Positions 53,479 to 62,082 of a stretch of DNA of 64,000 nt are shown piece after piece. The DNA lies in contig NZ_BMNR01000001.1 in NCBI RefSeq assembly GCF_014646655.1, positions 688,572 to 752,571 on the forward strand. The letters are read 5' to 3'. The DNA comes from Yeosuana aromativorans. GTDB lineage: Bacteria; Bacteroidota; Bacteroidia; Flavobacteriales; Flavobacteriaceae. The number at the start of each line of letters is the position of its first letter. The first letter of the stretch is position 1. The notes under the pieces are model-generated. The model was not told the DNA's origin. It saw only the letters and a program-made list of their open reading frames with translations, and made no database searches. The position numbers and the translations under genes were made by a program.

Positions 53479-54318
53479 ATGACTCAAGGAGAAACCATTA
53501 TTCAAGGCAAGCACGAAAAACCAATTCTAATTGACTATCATTATTTGGAAAATGGGCAGTTAAAACCCATTATCATATTTTGTCACGGCTACAAAGGATT
53601 TAAGGATTGGGGCGCCTGGCATTTAATGGCTGAAGCATTTGCAAAAGCTGGTTTTTTCTTTGTGAAATTTAATTTTTCCTATAATGGTGGCACCATGGAA
53701 CAACCTATTGATTTTCCAGATTTAGAGGCGTTTGGAAACAATAATTACAGCATCGAGCTTGATGATTTAAATAGTGTTATTGATTGGGTTTGTTCAAATT
53801 CTGAAATTAAAAATGAAAGCAATAGAAACGACATTTCATTAATGGGCCATAGCAGAGGTGGTGGTATTGTATCGATTAAAGCAGAAGAAGATTCCCGTAT
53901 AAAAAATGTGATAAGCTTGGCAGGCGTGAGCGACTATAAATCCAGATTTCCTAGTGGTGAAGCTTTTGAAAATTGGAAAAAAGACGGTGTTTACTTTGTA
54001 GAAAATGGTAGAACCAAACAGCAAATGCCCCATTATTTTCAATTTTATACCAATTTTATTGAAAACGAAGAGCGTTTGACCATAAACCGAGCGGTTAAAA
54101 ACCTAAAGATTCCTCATTTAATCATCCACGGAGATGCCGATACCAGTGTTTCTATAGAGGAAGCTAAAAAACTTCACGCATGGAACCCAAAAAGCACGTT
54201 GCAAATCATTGAAGGCGCCAATCATGTGTTTGGAGCTTCCCACCCTTGGAAACAGAACGATTTGCCCAATGACCTAAAACTTGCCATCAATACAATTATT
54301 ACATTTTTAAATAAGTAA
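53479..54318 (+). CDS. Alpha/beta hydrolase (dienelactone-hydrolase-like)
   Basis: 279 residues, soluble. The nucleophile elbow is SLMGHSRGGGIVSIKAEED (Ser near residue 126). The oxyanion hole is FCHGYKGFKDWG. The catalytic Asp is in IHGDADTSVSI and His in EGANHVFGASHPW. Substrate unknown. It begins 3 bp after the AddB-like gene and probably shares its transcript. Confidence 0.9.
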   Translation: MTQGETIIQGKHEKPILIDYHYLENGQLKPIIIFCHGYKGFKDWGAWHLMAEAFAKAGFFFVKFNFSYNGGTMEQPIDFPDLEAFGNNNYSIELDDLNSVIDWVCSNSEIKNESNRNDISLMGHSRGGGIVSIKAEEDSRIKNVISLAGVSDYKSRFPSGEAFENWKKDGVYFVENGRTKQQMPHYFQFYTNFIENEERLTINRAVKNLKIPHLIIHGDADTSVSIEEAKKLHAWNPKSTLQIIEGANHVFGASHPWKQNDLPNDLKLAINTIITFLNK

Positions 54319-54325
54319 CTTGGTT

Positions 54326-56677
54326 CTAAACGGCTTGCCTAAATTGGTTGATTTTTTCGATAAGCAAATCAAATTTTACAGGTTTTGTCATGTAGTCGTT
54401 CATTCCCAAATCAAATACTTTTTGTCTTGTTTTATCCATAGTATCCGCTGTAACGGCAATAATTGGCAGATTGATCAATTGTTCACCTATTTCGCCGCTT
54501 CTAATAATTTTAGTGGCCTCAAAACCATCCATAACGGGCATTTGTAAATCCATAAGTATCAGATGGTATTTAGCCTTTTTTAACGCCTCAATAGATTCGG
54601 CCCCGTTATTTACAACTTCAAACGTAATATTGTCGCCCTTACTCAATAGTTTTTTCATAATCATTTGGTTCATTACGTTATCTTCTACTACCAAAATATT
54701 AACTGTATTGCGTATTGATTTCTCTTTACTTTCGTTATTTATTTCGGATGACTTATTTATAATCGCTTTCATGGGCAATTCTAAAGTCACTTGGGTACCT
54801 TCTCCCTTAATACTATCTATTCGGATTTTGCCATTAAACAGATTTACCAAATGGTTTACTATGTTTAATCCCAAACCAACGCCACCAAATCGCCTTTTGT
54901 TATCCAATCGCATTTGGCTGAAACTATCAAACACATGCTCTTTCCTTTTGGTATCCATGCCAACACCCGTATCTGAAATTATAAAACTAAACAGATACTT
55001 ATCATCCGGTAACAATTCCCAATTTGCCTTAAAACAAATGTGACCGTGTGTTGTGAATTTTACAGCATTGCTGAGTATATTGTTGATAATCTGCTGAAAC
55101 CTATCGGCATCGCCACATGCATTCTTGGGGAAATCTTGAGATATCTCCAATTGATAGGCCAATCCTTTATTTTGGGCTTGTGCTTCCCAATTATTGCTGA
55201 TTTGCGTTAATGACAAAAATGGGTTGAAAGCCTCTTCTCTTAATATTAACTGGTTTTTTTCAATTTTTTCATAATCCAAAATGTCATTTACGCTGCTCAA
55301 TAAGCTTAAGGACGCATGTTTGATAAGTTCGTAATTCTTTTTATCCTCAACCGTTTTTAATGAAGCCAGTTGTTCTTCGGCAATTCCCATAATGGCATTG
55401 ATGGGCGTTCTTAGCTCATGGCTCATATTAGACATAAAATAACTCTTTAGCTCGCTAATCTCCTGAGATTTCTTTAAGGCTTGCTCTTGTGACAATTCCT
55501 TTTCTTCTCGTAACTTTCTAATTAAATTGGTCATGGAAAGAGATAAAAATATAACCTCAAATCCTGATCCAAACTTGGCGCTGTTGAGTGTTACAAAATT
55601 GTTGGGGAGCATGCTCAAATTGTTCATCACAAATCCCAGTAAGCCTATTACCAAAAACAGAATTCCGAAGGAAAAATAAGTGTCAACTGGAATACGTTTT
55701 ACATACATAATGCCCAAAGCCGTCAAAATCAATAGTAAGCTCAATAACCCATTTACATTGCTCAACGGATAAGACAATTCCATTGTTTGTGGACTAATAA
55801 GCACCATGATAAACAAAACGACCAAACAACCATATATAAACTGAAAACCATAGTGGACTACCCGCAACCTTTCTTTAATCTTTAAAAAGCTTGCGCAATA
55901 TTTCAATAAGAAAAAATTTGACAATAAGGCCGTTATCAAAACCGCTTTACTATTTAAAAAACCTCTTGGTAGAATATATTCAAAAATCAAACCGTCCAAC
56001 GAAGCTTGTAATAGAGCTATTGAAAACACATATAAGCTGTAATATAGAAACGTTTTTTCTAACAAGCTACTGTAAAAAAACAAATAGATGAATCCTGCCA
56101 ATAGCAAGAGACCGTAAAAAATCCCTAAGAAAAGTTGTTGCTGATTGTTAACCAATAAAAACTCACTTTCAGTATATAAATTAAGTGGTAGATTAATGGT
56201 CTCTCCATCACTTTTTAAATGCAGATAAAACGTGCTTGAACTTTTAGCAGACAATTTTATTTTGAAAACTGAAGCACGATGGCTGACTTGACGCTCATTG
56301 AACGGGATTTGATCACCACTTTTATAATGTTTAATATCTCCGTTTGTTATTTGATACAAGTCAACCTCATCTGTTATGGGGCGAGCTGTTTGCAAAAAAT
56401 ATGTTTTAGTCTCGTCATCTGTGTTTTCTAACAAAAACCGCATCCAAAAATGACTGGACGTAAACCCAACACTTTGGTTTTCTGATTGCAGCGGTTTAAA
56501 TTGCAATACGGAATCTTGTATAACCTTATTGATTGCATACCGTTCATGGCCTCCATTGGCAAATTCTGCATACTCATAAAGTTGTCCTTTACTATGCTTA
56601 TAATTAAATGGTGTGGTTTGCGCTTTTAATCCTAGTACTAAGCAAAGCGCGGCGGCTATTGTAACTAATTTTTTCAT
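54326..56677 (-). CDS. 7TMR-DISM hybrid histidine kinase with receiver domain
   Basis: 783 residues from the ATG beginning the signal peptide (MKKLVTIAAALCLVLGLKAQ); the longer frame adds 12 residues. Periplasmic 7TMR-DISM sensor domain (about 25-165), seven membrane helices (about 172-380), coiled coil, HisKA with phospho-acceptor SHELRTP, HATPase with NILSNAVKF and DTGVGM, and a receiver domain with acceptor Asp in LILMDLQMPVMDG and Lys in MTKPVKF. No DNA-binding domain is present, so a separate regulator must receive the phosphate. No response regulator lies adjacent. Its upstream region carries an inverted pair of the motif seen at 43.6 kb. Confidence 0.9.
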   Translation of the reverse strand: MKKLVTIAAALCLVLGLKAQTTPFNYKHSKGQLYEYAEFANGGHERYAINKVIQDSVLQFKPLQSENQSVGFTSSHFWMRFLLENTDDETKTYFLQTARPITDEVDLYQITNGDIKHYKSGDQIPFNERQVSHRASVFKIKLSAKSSSTFYLHLKSDGETINLPLNLYTESEFLLVNNQQQLFLGIFYGLLLLAGFIYLFFYSSLLEKTFLYYSLYVFSIALLQASLDGLIFEYILPRGFLNSKAVLITALLSNFFLLKYCASFLKIKERLRVVHYGFQFIYGCLVVLFIMVLISPQTMELSYPLSNVNGLLSLLLILTALGIMYVKRIPVDTYFSFGILFLVIGLLGFVMNNLSMLPNNFVTLNSAKFGSGFEVIFLSLSMTNLIRKLREEKELSQEQALKKSQEISELKSYFMSNMSHELRTPINAIMGIAEEQLASLKTVEDKKNYELIKHASLSLLSSVNDILDYEKIEKNQLILREEAFNPFLSLTQISNNWEAQAQNKGLAYQLEISQDFPKNACGDADRFQQIINNILSNAVKFTTHGHICFKANWELLPDDKYLFSFIISDTGVGMDTKRKEHVFDSFSQMRLDNKRRFGGVGLGLNIVNHLVNLFNGKIRIDSIKGEGTQVTLELPMKAIINKSSEINNESKEKSIRNTVNILVVEDNVMNQMIMKKLLSKGDNITFEVVNNGAESIEALKKAKYHLILMDLQMPVMDGFEATKIIRSGEIGEQLINLPIIAVTADTMDKTRQKVFDLGMNDYMTKPVKFDLLIEKINQFRQAV

Positions 56678-56734
56678 GGCTTTGGGAGTTAGAAAAATAT
56701 AAACGGAAACCAATAAAAAAGGGTTTTGAAAGTG

Positions 56735-56779
56735 TGAAGTTTTTAGATAAAATGATTGGTTTTATCTATAAAATACTGA
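56735..56779. promoter_or_regulatory. Inverted pair of TTTATCTA-type sites upstream of the histidine kinase
   Basis: On the minus strand TTTATCTAAAAA (56741-56752) equals a 12-base stretch in the third unit of the 43.6 kb array. On the plus strand TTTTATCTATAAAATACTGA (56760-56779) is a related site. The inner halves GATAAAA (56746-56752) / TTTTATC (56760-56766) form a perfect 7-bp inverted repeat. A near -7 box (TATATTTT, about 56694-56701) lies between it and the kinase start. Confidence 0.4.
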
Positions 56780-56787
56780 TTTTAAAC

Positions 56788-56820
56788 AAAAAAAGGCAAT
56801 GTTAAAACATTGCCTTTTTT
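56788..56820. terminator. Terminator after tRNA-Ala, likely bidirectional
   Basis: GGCAATGTT (56795-56803) pairs perfectly with AACATTGCC (56806-56814), flanked by A- and T-tracts on both sides. It ends tRNA transcription on the minus strand, 9 bp after the tRNA. Confidence 0.88.
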
Positions 56821-56828
56821 GATAAAAG

Positions 56829-56902
56829 TGGAGAAGATGGGGCTCGAACCCACGACCTCTTGGCTGCCAGCCAAGCGCTCTAGCCAACTGAGCTACATCC
56901 CC
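56829..56902 (-). tRNA. tRNA-Ala (anticodon GGC)
   Basis: Cloverleaf read on the minus strand: acceptor GGGGATG/CTTCTCC, D arm with GCTC/GAGC, anticodon arm CTTGG-CTGGCAG-CCAAG (anticodon GGC), T arm GTGGG-TTCGAGC-CCCAT, discriminator A. The G3-U70 pair, the alanine identity determinant, is present. The acceptor pair at position 6-67 is T-T, a mismatch. The CCA end is not encoded. It lies 7 bp after the universal stress gene, so the two may share a transcript. Confidence 0.93.
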
Positions 56903-56909
56903 AAAATAT

Positions 56910-57707
56910 TTATTTCAATCCGCTTAAAACCAATACCGGAATATCGCTTGAGAAATCTTTTTTCAAAATTACATTTTTTTCCCATTTTTTCATGAAAAAT
57001 CCTCTTTTTCGTCGAACGACACATAACATATCTGGATTGTGGGATTCATAATGTCTCAAAACTCCTTGAAAGGTTGTTGCGTTTTCTGTTTCAGTAATGT
57101 TATCAACCAATTGTGACAGCTCGTCGTTAACATCAAAATCACCTTCATTGTGATACGGTGTCTTAACCAATAACAAATCTACAACGGGTTTAAAATGGTC
57201 TTTAAAAAACTTAAGCGGCTCCAACACATTCTCTTTTTTAATGATTGCCGATTTTACAGCCATTAAAATATGCTTAACCGGTTTAAAAACATAGCCTTCT
57301 GGAACAATTAACGTTGCCGGTCCATTCATTTGTTTTATGATTTTACCGGACGTTTCTCCTAAAAACACTTCGTCATTAACAGAATTTGTTCTAGGCTCTA
57401 TCATGATCAAATCTATATTGGCTATTTTACAAACCAACTCCAAGGTATTTATTATTTTCCCCTTTAATGCTTTAGTAATGACCTCAACATTCTTAGTGTC
57501 AATTTTAGAAACAAGATCATTTAAAAACTCCTTACTTTCGCGTTCTAAAATTTGATCTAAATTAACCATTGTGCCAGCCTTGCTGTATACTTTATAAACA
57601 TGCACAACATAAAGCTTTGCCCCAAAAGATTCGGCAAAATCTACCGCATATTGCAAATGGCTAATGGTGTTTGGGGACGTTCCAACTGGTACTAAAATGT
57701 TTTTCAT
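56910..57707 (-). CDS. Universal stress protein (UspA family)
   Basis: 265 residues from the ATG giving MKNILVPVGTSPNTISHLQYAVDFAE; the longer frame adds 18 residues without resemblance. The first Usp domain (about 1-130) has the ATP-binding style GETSGKIIKQMNGPATLIVPEGY near its end. A second half (about 140-265) repeats the fold less clearly. Such proteins help cells survive stress or starvation; the target is unknown. Its stop is followed 7 bp later by the tRNA. Confidence 0.88.
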   Translation of the reverse strand: MKNILVPVGTSPNTISHLQYAVDFAESFGAKLYVVHVYKVYSKAGTMVNLDQILERESKEFLNDLVSKIDTKNVEVITKALKGKIINTLELVCKIANIDLIMIEPRTNSVNDEVFLGETSGKIIKQMNGPATLIVPEGYVFKPVKHILMAVKSAIIKKENVLEPLKFFKDHFKPVVDLLLVKTPYHNEGDFDVNDELSQLVDNITETENATTFQGVLRHYESHNPDMLCVVRRKRGFFMKKWEKNVILKKDFSSDIPVLVLSGLK

Positions 57708-57937
57708 GAGTGACCGTTTAAAAACTAAATTTACAACAAAATGTGGTGCAAAATTAAACATAAAATTGATTTGAAATAGATCTCTTAAAAATATTCATGT
57801 TTTTTTACATCCATTTGGTTAGATTCGCTTAAAAAATAAAAAGAAGCAAAAGTTTTCCGATCTTTGAAACTAAAGATGTAAGGCTATAATTTCAAAAATA
57901 AAGTGAACATGCTTTTATTGTCTCTTGAAGGAATCTT

Positions 57938-59263
57938 GTGAATTCAGATATTAGCTTCAAACATATAAACAAGCTAGCTATTCCGGCTTTAATTTCCGGA
58001 ATATCGGAACCTATACTATCGTTAACTGATGCCGCAATCGTTGGGAACATACCTGTTCATGCTACAGAATCTTTGGCTGCTGTTGGAATAGTAAGTACGT
58101 TTTTGTCCATGCTTATTTGGGTATTGGGGCAGACCCGCAGTGCTATTTCGTCTATCGTTTCACAATATTTGGGTGCCAATCAATTAGAAAAAATAAAAAA
58201 TCTTCCTGCCCAGGCCATTTTTATAATAACCTCTATCAGTGTTTTCATCATTCTGTTTACCTATCCTTTTGCGAGGTCCATTTTTAAACTTTATAATGCT
58301 TCTAACTTAATTTTAGACTACAGTGTTTTATACTACAAGATCCGTGTGTTCGGGTTTCCATTCACACTTTTTACCATAGCTGTTTTTGGTGCTTTTAGAG
58401 GATTGCAAAACACTTTTTACCCAATGGTCATAGCCATTTTAGGTGCTTTAATAAACATTGTTTTGGATATTGTTTTGGTTTATGGCATTCATGGTCTTAT
58501 TGAGCCTATGAATATTGAAGGAGCCGCTTATGCCAGTGTCATTTCCCAATTAATCATGGCCTTGTGCGCTGCCTATTTTTTACTTAAAAAAACCGTAATT
58601 CCGTTAAAGGTTAGCTTTCCTTTTAATACAGAAATCAAGCGCTTTGTTTTAATGATTTTAAATCTTTTTGTTAGAACTGTCGCATTAAATGTTACCTTAT
58701 ATTTTGCAAGTGCATTTGCCACAAGTTATGGTGCCGAATACATTGCGGCATATACCATAGCCATTAATTTGTGGTTTTTGGGTGCTTTTATTATCGATGG
58801 TTATGCCAGTGCCGGAAATATTTTATCTGGTAAATTTTTGGGAGCTCAAGCATACCAACTGCTAATCCAACTAAGCAATCAGCTCATTAAATACGGAATC
58901 ATTGTTGGCATTATTACGGCTGTCATTGGAGCGGTTTTTTATGTTCCTATTGGACATATTTTTACTTCAGACCCCAAAGTGCTCACCGTTTTTTACAATG
59001 TTTTTTGGATTGTCTTGCTCATGCAACCCCTTTGTGCCCTAGCCTTTATTTTTGATGGCATGTTTAAAGGAATGGGTAAAATGAAATATCTAAGAAACGT
59101 CTTATTGTTTTCAACATTTATGGTGTTTGTCCCTCTATTGTTTTGGTTAGATTCACTCCATTACAAACTTTACGCTATTTTTATAGCGTTAACCGTTTGG
59201 ATACTTGCAAGAGGCGTTCCTTTAATAATAAAATTTAGGCGCCTATTTTTACCTCTTATTTAA
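57938..59263 (+). CDS. MATE family efflux transporter
   Basis: 441 residues with about 12 hydrophobic helices. It begins with the MATE-type NKLAIPALISGISEPILSLTDAAIVG (helix 1). GTG is the start codon (57938). The family uses Na+ or H+ gradients to export cationic drugs. Related sequences with TDAAIVG and QTRSAISSIVSQ fall in the DinF-like branch. A near -7 box GATCTTTG (57859-57866) lies upstream. Confidence 0.92.
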   Translation: MNSDISFKHINKLAIPALISGISEPILSLTDAAIVGNIPVHATESLAAVGIVSTFLSMLIWVLGQTRSAISSIVSQYLGANQLEKIKNLPAQAIFIITSISVFIILFTYPFARSIFKLYNASNLILDYSVLYYKIRVFGFPFTLFTIAVFGAFRGLQNTFYPMVIAILGALINIVLDIVLVYGIHGLIEPMNIEGAAYASVISQLIMALCAAYFLLKKTVIPLKVSFPFNTEIKRFVLMILNLFVRTVALNVTLYFASAFATSYGAEYIAAYTIAINLWFLGAFIIDGYASAGNILSGKFLGAQAYQLLIQLSNQLIKYGIIVGIITAVIGAVFYVPIGHIFTSDPKVLTVFYNVFWIVLLMQPLCALAFIFDGMFKGMGKMKYLRNVLLFSTFMVFVPLLFWLDSLHYKLYAIFIALTVWILARGVPLIIKFRRLFLPLI

Positions 59264-59298
59264 AACACCTAACTTTGAATTTAATTTTTTAATTTAAA

Positions 59299-59475
59299 AT
59301 GTTGTTAACCGCTCTAATACAAGACATTAATATTGAAGAAAAAATTAAAACTGCACCTGATTCCAATTATGAAATAGGTGTTTTTATTGGCTCCATGCTG
59401 CCTTTTGTTGTATTGGTGGCTCTGGCTTATTTACTATACAGATATAACAAAAAAAGACTAAATAAAGACTCATGA
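59299..59475 (+). CDS. Small membrane protein (58 aa)
   Basis: Translation: an amphipathic N-terminus MLLTALIQDINIEEKI, a polar stretch, one membrane helix near residues 28-48 (IGVFIGSMLPFVVLVALAYL) and a basic tail NKKRLNKDS. Too short for routine gene finding but with good codon structure and a plausible orientation, N-out and C-in by the positive-inside rule. Its last codons overlap the start of the next small gene (ATGA). I do not know its function. Confidence 0.6.
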   Translation: MLLTALIQDINIEEKIKTAPDSNYEIGVFIGSMLPFVVLVALAYLLYRYNKKRLNKDS

Positions 59476-59570
59476 ATATTTTAAGATTTTTTAGCGGAAA
59501 TGGCTTATTTCTTTTATTGGGCTTAGTACTAATAATAATCTATTTTGTAAACAGAAGAAAAAGAAGATAG
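59472..59570 (+). CDS. Small membrane protein (32 aa)
   Basis: Sequence MNILRFFSGNGLFLLLGLVL then IIIYFVNRRKRR: one membrane helix followed by a cluster of positive charges. The ATG overlaps the preceding stop by 4 bp (ATGA), so it is probably translated by coupling. It ends immediately before the -7 box of queD. Function unknown; coding status depends on conservation. Confidence 0.5.
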   Translation: MNILRFFSGNGLFLLLGLVLIIIYFVNRRKRR

Positions 59571-59578
59571 TATCTTTG
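59545..59578 (+). promoter_or_regulatory. Promoter of queD-lpxH
   Basis: TTG (59545-59547) as -33 and exact -7 box TATCTTTG (59571-59578), 23 bp apart, at the upper end of the reported spacing. The queD start is 20 bp downstream. Confidence 0.6.
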
Positions 59579-59598
59579 CACTGTAAATAATTTTACTA

Positions 59599-60051
59599 AT
59601 GAGCAATATTCGCATCACAAAACAATTTTCTTTTGAAACAGGCCATGCCCTTTACGGATATGATGGTAAGTGTAAAAATGTACACGGCCATAGCTATAAA
59701 TTATCAGTTACCGTTATAGGAAAACCAATTACTGATAATACTAATGTAAAATTTGGGATGGTCATAGATTTTGGTGATTTAAAAAAAATAGTGAAAGAGG
59801 AAATTGTAAATGTGTTTGATCACGCTACGGTATTCAACAAAAACACACCACACGTTGAACTGGCCAAAGAACTGGAAGATCGTGGCCATAATGTGTTGCT
59901 TGTTGATTACCAACCAACCAGTGAGATGATGGTTATTGATTTTTCTAAAAAAATAAAAAGTCGTTTACCAAATCACATCAAGCTCCATTCTTTAAAACTA
60001 CAAGAAACCGATACCTCTTTTGCAGAATGGTACGCCAGTGATAATGACTGA
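59599..60051 (+). CDS. queD: 6-carboxytetrahydropterin synthase
   Basis: 150 residues. It makes 6-carboxytetrahydropterin from dihydroneopterin triphosphate in queuosine synthesis. Zinc and catalytic residues are visible: FETGHALYGYDGKCKNVHGHSYKL with Cys and HGH, and the Asp/His in NVFDHATVFN. The start lies 20 bp after a good promoter. The stop overlaps the lpxH start by 8 bp. Confidence 0.94.
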   Translation: MSNIRITKQFSFETGHALYGYDGKCKNVHGHSYKLSVTVIGKPITDNTNVKFGMVIDFGDLKKIVKEEIVNVFDHATVFNKNTPHVELAKELEDRGHNVLLVDYQPTSEMMVIDFSKKIKSRLPNHIKLHSLKLQETDTSFAEWYASDND

Positions 60052-60814
60052 TCCAAACCACATATCCATACCAAAAGGAGGAAAAATTTATTTTGCCTCA
60101 GATAACCATTTAGGGGCGCCAACCAACGAAGACTCGTTACCTCGCGAAAAAAAATTTGTAACTTGGTTAGATGACGTAAAAAAAGATGCTGCTGCTATTT
60201 TTTTATTAGGCGACTTGTTTGATTTCTGGTTTGAATACAAAACGGTCGTCCCAAAAGGTTTTACCCGTACACTTGGTAAATTAGCTGAAATATCAGATGC
60301 CGGAATACCCATTTATTACTTTGTTGGCAACCATGATTTATGGATGGCTAATTATTTTAACAAGGAGTTGAATATTCCTGTGTTTCACAGACCACAAGAG
60401 TTTACACTTAACAACAAAACGTTTTTTATTGGCCATGGTGATGGCTTAGGTCCCGGTGATAAAGGTTACAAACGCATGAAAAAAGTGTTTACCAATCCAT
60501 TTTTTAAATGGTTGTTTAGGTGGTTGCACCCTGATATTGGCGTTCGTATTGCACAGTATTTATCGGTAAAAAACAAATTGATTTCTGGTGAAGAAGATGC
60601 TCAGTTTCTTGGTGAAGACAATGAATGGTTGGCACTGTACAGCAAGAAAAAATTAGCCGAAAAACACCGTGATTATTTTGTGTTTGGCCACAGACATTTG
60701 CCTTTGGAAATTCAACTCAACAAAACCTCAAAATACATTAATCTTGGTGATTGGATAACACATTACACCTATGGCGTTTTTGATGGAGAAACCTTTGAGT
60801 TAAAAACGTATTAG
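60044..60814 (+). CDS. lpxH: UDP-2,3-diacylglucosamine diphosphatase (LpxH-like)
   Basis: 256 residues from the ATG within the queD end (MTDPNHISIPKGGKIYFASDNHLG); the longer frame begins 24 bp earlier. Calcineurin-like metal ligands: ASDNHLGAP, LLGDLFDFWFEY, VGNHDLWM, GHGDGLGPGD and FGHRHLP. The product acts in lipid A synthesis at the inner face of the inner membrane. Convergent with the MFS gene, which ends 4 bp inside its last codons. Confidence 0.9.
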   Translation: MTDPNHISIPKGGKIYFASDNHLGAPTNEDSLPREKKFVTWLDDVKKDAAAIFLLGDLFDFWFEYKTVVPKGFTRTLGKLAEISDAGIPIYYFVGNHDLWMANYFNKELNIPVFHRPQEFTLNNKTFFIGHGDGLGPGDKGYKRMKKVFTNPFFKWLFRWLHPDIGVRIAQYLSVKNKLISGEEDAQFLGEDNEWLALYSKKKLAEKHRDYFVFGHRHLPLEIQLNKTSKYINLGDWITHYTYGVFDGETFELKTY

Positions 60815-62082
60815 TCTTCTTTTTCGTGTTCCTCAATATCTTTGGTGAGGTCTAATCGTCTAAATGATGGAGATACCAATCCTGTTGTGACCACGGTAAT
60901 CAAGGTCATAGTTCCGCCAAAAACCACCGCCGTTACCGTTCCCATAAGTTTAGCTGTTAAACCACTTTCAAATGCTCCCAATTCATTGGAAGAGCCAACA
61001 AACATAGAATTTACTGATGCTACACGACCACGCATATTATCGGGTGTTTTTATTTGCAGAATGGTTTGCCGTATCACCATGGAAACGCCATCGGTAACCC
61101 CACTAAAGAATAATGCTAAAACGGAAACCCAAAAAATGGATGACAATCCAAAAACAATAATACAAACCCCAAATCCAAAAATAGCGCCCAACAGTTTCAT
61201 ACCCGCATGTTTGCTGATGGGCAAATAGGCCGTAACCAACATGGTCAAGAATGCACCTACTGCTGGTGCCGCCCGTAATACACCAAATCCTTCTGAGCCA
61301 ACTTTTAAAATATCCTGCGCAAACACTGGCAACAAAGCCACGGCTCCTCCAAACAAAACGGCAATCATATCCAACGTCAATGCACCTAAAATAGCTTTCG
61401 TTTTAAATACAAACCGAACACCTTCCTTTAAACTTTGAATAACGGGCTCTCCCAATTTCGGATTTAATATGGGCTTTCGTTTTATTTGAAGCGTTATGAA
61501 AAGCGACAGAACCACCAATCCAAAAATGATACAGAGCGACCAGTGTACGCCTATCCAACTAATAGAAAACCCCGCAAATGCTGGACCCAAAACCGATGCC
61601 ATTTGCCAAGTAGAACTGTTCCAAGTAGCGGCATTGGCGTATAATTTTTTGGGAACAATCAGTGCTATAAGCGAAAAGATGGTCGGACCAAAAAAGGATC
61701 GTAAAAAGCCTCCGAAAAATACCAAGGCATATATGGCGTACAAAATGGATTTGGTTGACCAACCTGACGTCACCTTGTTCCACGTTAGCAAAAACAATCC
61801 GAAACTAATCAGTGAAAACGCAGCGATACACATTGCCAAAAGATTTCGTTTTTCCTTTTGATCTACAATATGCCCAGCAAACAAAGCCATAGTAAAGGCT
61901 GGAATGATTTCCATGAGGCCAATAACGCCAAGTGATAGTGGGTCTTTAGTAAGGCTATAGACTTCCCATTCAATGACAATAAATTGCATGGACCATCCAA
62001 ATACCAGGACAAACCGCAATAATAAAAAAATGTTGAATTCCTTGATTCTTAAGGCAGCATAGGGGTCGTTATTAGCCATCAA
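60811..62082 (-). CDS. MFS transporter (DHA3-type exporter)
   Basis: 423 residues with about 12 membrane helices, for example WSMQFIVIEWEVYSLTKDPLSLGVIGLMEIIPAFTMALFAGHIVDQ, the first loop signature. The family exports macrolides, enterobactin or related compounds. Substrate unknown. It overlaps the end of recJ by 11 bp on the same strand, so it is probably co-transcribed, although the functions appear unrelated. Confidence 0.9.
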   Translation of the reverse strand: MMANNDPYAALRIKEFNIFLLLRFVLVFGWSMQFIVIEWEVYSLTKDPLSLGVIGLMEIIPAFTMALFAGHIVDQKEKRNLLAMCIAAFSLISFGLFLLTWNKVTSGWSTKSILYAIYALVFFGGFLRSFFGPTIFSLIALIVPKKLYANAATWNSSTWQMASVLGPAFAGFSISWIGVHWSLCIIFGLVVLSLFITLQIKRKPILNPKLGEPVIQSLKEGVRFVFKTKAILGALTLDMIAVLFGGAVALLPVFAQDILKVGSEGFGVLRAAPAVGAFLTMLVTAYLPISKHAGMKLLGAIFGFGVCIIVFGLSSIFWVSVLALFFSGVTDGVSMVIRQTILQIKTPDNMRGRVASVNSMFVGSSNELGAFESGLTAKLMGTVTAVVFGGTMTLITVVTTGLVSPSFRRLDLTKDIEEHEKED

